From the NCBI GenBank assembly GCA_034189125.1, contig JAXHVB010000072.1, positions 1-35,467 on the forward strand: 35,467 bases of DNA, read 5' to 3'. Origin of the DNA: UBA5862 sp002408105. Its GTDB lineage: Bacteria > Pseudomonadota > Gammaproteobacteria > Pseudomonadales > UBA5862. The first letter of the stretch is position 1. The number at the start of each line of letters is the position of its first letter. The position numbers were made by a program, and so were the translations under genes. This document shows positions 34,421 through 35,467 of this stretch, piece after piece. A model generated the notes under the pieces. The model was not told where the DNA came from, made no database searches, and saw nothing but the letters and a program-made list of their open reading frames with translations.

Positions 34421-34466
34421 AGGCCGGCCAGAAGCGCTGCAATCATGCAACGGTTCGAGCCGGCCT
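34421..34466 (+). terminator. Weak inverted repeat after the ferritin-like gene
   Basis: Eight-base arms AGGCCGGC and GCCGGCCT enclose 30 bases, starting six bases after the stop codon. No T-run follows, so the terminator call is tentative. Confidence 0.3.
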
Positions 34467-34570
34467 CTTACAGCCTTCCAAGCGCCGCAGAAACACGCGG
34501 CACTTCCAGAAGCACGGCTGGGCCGCGCCGCGACCAGCGCCGTGCCTCGGCCGACGCATCGTTCCTAGAG

Positions 34571-34795
34571 TTTTGAGGTGATCAGTTCCTTCGAGCTAGG
34601 CACACATACGCTTGAGCCTCGCGTTCTCCGCGTAGAGCCACTTCCCAGAGAAGCTCCGATGCATCATGCCCGCCGTGTTCGCTCTTCTACTTGATGGAGT
34701 CCGTCGCTAGGTCGATGCCGGCTTGGCGGCGAACATTCGTCTGACCAATTGAGGGTCTAGACGACGTGCGTCTCGGGGAATTTCAACGTCTTGAT
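34571..34795 (-). pseudogene. IS3-family OrfA, decayed remnant
   Basis: On the minus strand the frames together recall an IS3-family orfA: IKTLKFPETHVV near 34795 (like MK..KFTETQIV), then VRRQAGIDLATDSIK with a stop, KSEHGGHDASEL (like SKYGGMDASEL), then after a frameshift LYAENARLKRMCA and an in-frame stop before LE. Stops and shifts show it is dead. No orfB follows. It separates the ferritin-like gene from the AT-richer polysaccharide gene. Confidence 0.65.
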
Positions 34796-34918
34796 TCGGG
34801 ACCTCTTAGAGAGCGCATCCGAGACTGCTTATCAATAACATTAGGGTCGGGCAGGCAATCGTGTGACGGGACGTAATTTTCAAGAAAAATAAACCGCAGT
34901 CCAAGTGGATTAATGGCG
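34796..34918. other. Non-coding stretch beside the polysaccharide gene
   Basis: Between the orfA remnant and the stop of the next gene no open frame or terminator was recognised; base composition drops toward AT here. Confidence 0.5.
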
Positions 34919-35467
34919 TTATTTGCCTTCGATTAAGCTGATGATCGACTCAGCCTGCTCTTGATAACTGTTCTTATACCCAACATAACGCTCTTCAAAC
35001 TCAGAATACTTGTCTTCATCCACCGCGGGCAAATCACGCAACGTCAACTCCAGAGATTCATATGTAGGAACAGCGCATGCAAGTTCCGCAAAAGTATCGG
35101 TATAAGAGCAAAAACCAGGATAAAATATATCAATAATGGGTTTTCTAAGCTTGACTGCACCGAATAGAGCCGTACTGCTCTGCGAAACGACGCAGACCGC
35201 GTGATTAATGGCGCCAAGTAACGACTCAGAATGGTCAAGATCAACGCCTCTATCAGAAAAGGCGGTTTCATAGAAATCTCGGCTGTCGCGAGGGTGAAGA
35301 CGAACAACTAGCCGATAACCCGCGTCGGCGCAAACCCCAGAAATTCTCGCAAAATAATCAAGTTCCTCCCTACTCGAAATAGCGGATAGCTTAGGGATCA
35401 TATGTTGCTTCAAGTACAACACGATGGGCGCATCTCGTTCGTCAACAATGTGGCCTATCTGGGCGGC
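34919..35467 (-). CDS. Putative surface-polysaccharide glycosyltransferase, C-terminal part
   Basis: The frame is open to the window edge, so the N-terminus is missing; about 182 residues are visible. The segments LVVRLHPRD and VSQSSTALFGAVKLRKPIIDI resemble the C-terminal Rossmann half of GT-B-fold transferases of capsule or teichoic-acid-like synthesis (a His-Pro after a strand, then Ser-Ser-Thr contacts to the nucleotide). The region has clearly lower GC than the rest of the window, a common sign of a transferred polysaccharide locus. I cannot name the exact family. Confidence 0.5.
   Translation of the reverse strand, partial: AAQIGHIVDERDAPIVLYLKQHMIPKLSAISSREELDYFARISGVCADAGYRLVVRLHPRDSRDFYETAFSDRGVDLDHSESLLGAINHAVCVVSQSSTALFGAVKLRKPIIDIFYPGFCSYTDTFAELACAVPTYESLELTLRDLPAVDEDKYSEFEERYVGYKNSYQEQAESIISLIEGK

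Noticed and set aside
1..35467. CRISPR array, prophage or intact IS element
   Set aside because: No regularly spaced repeats, phage genes or complete transposase with terminal inverted repeats were seen.

Overview
The window reads as a high-GC gammaproteobacterial chromosome segment. The evidence is a conserved gene set: the end of der next to xseA (also neighbours in Escherichia coli), the Na+-translocating NADH:quinone reductase operon nqrABCDEF followed by apbE, nqrM and soluble transhydrogenase sth with a long-form GAPDH upstream (the sth-nqrM-apbE-nqrF..A-gap arrangement known from Pseudomonas), and aconitase B. The use of NQR suggests a marine or salt-adapted relative of the Pseudomonadales/Oceanospirillales/Cellvibrionales, but the species cannot be fixed from this sequence.

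Layout. 1-2763: end of der (+), then xseA and an M23 murein peptidase (-), translationally coupled. 3000-7320: a P2-type cation ATPase (+) converging on a fatty-acyl-CoA ligase (-). 7321-9960: an accessory patch holding a decayed IS3-family orfB, a three-gene doxX / Rieske / glutathione S-transferase operon (-) with a divergent MarR regulator and two matching palindromes between them, and ending in a truncated CbiM-like permease gene. 10498-15335: a short GAPDH, a large acidic lipoprotein with a hairpin terminator, and a predicted outer-membrane barrel protein (all +). 15365-16224: an ECF sigma factor and a very small zinc anti-sigma factor (-). 16225-16593 is non-coding and holds a 40-bp imperfect palindrome. 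16594-26867: sth, nqrM, apbE, nqrF-A and the long GAPDH, all on the minus strand. 27107-27982: a degenerate-receiver plus HATPase protein (-), divergent from acnB (28263-30842, +), which has a near-consensus sigma70 promoter and a strong terminator. 31008-33684: an SDR dehydrogenase (+) converging on an operon of two hotdog thioesterases and a DUF815 ATPase (-). 33884-34414: a ferritin-like protein (+). 34415-34918 is non-coding except for a decayed IS3 orfA, beyond which an AT-richer partial gene, probably a surface-polysaccharide glycosyltransferase, runs off the window.

How it works together. The core is central carbon and redox metabolism: two GAPDHs and aconitase B feed NADH, NQR turns NADH oxidation into a sodium gradient, ApbE and NqrM are its flavin and metal maturation factors, and Sth balances NADH and NADPH. 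The P-type ATPase and envelope proteins serve ion and surface homeostasis. The accessory parts are the MarR-controlled doxX module, which looks like an electrophile or redox-stress defence cassette, and the IS-flanked polysaccharide gene at the right edge. No rRNA, tRNA or CRISPR array was seen.
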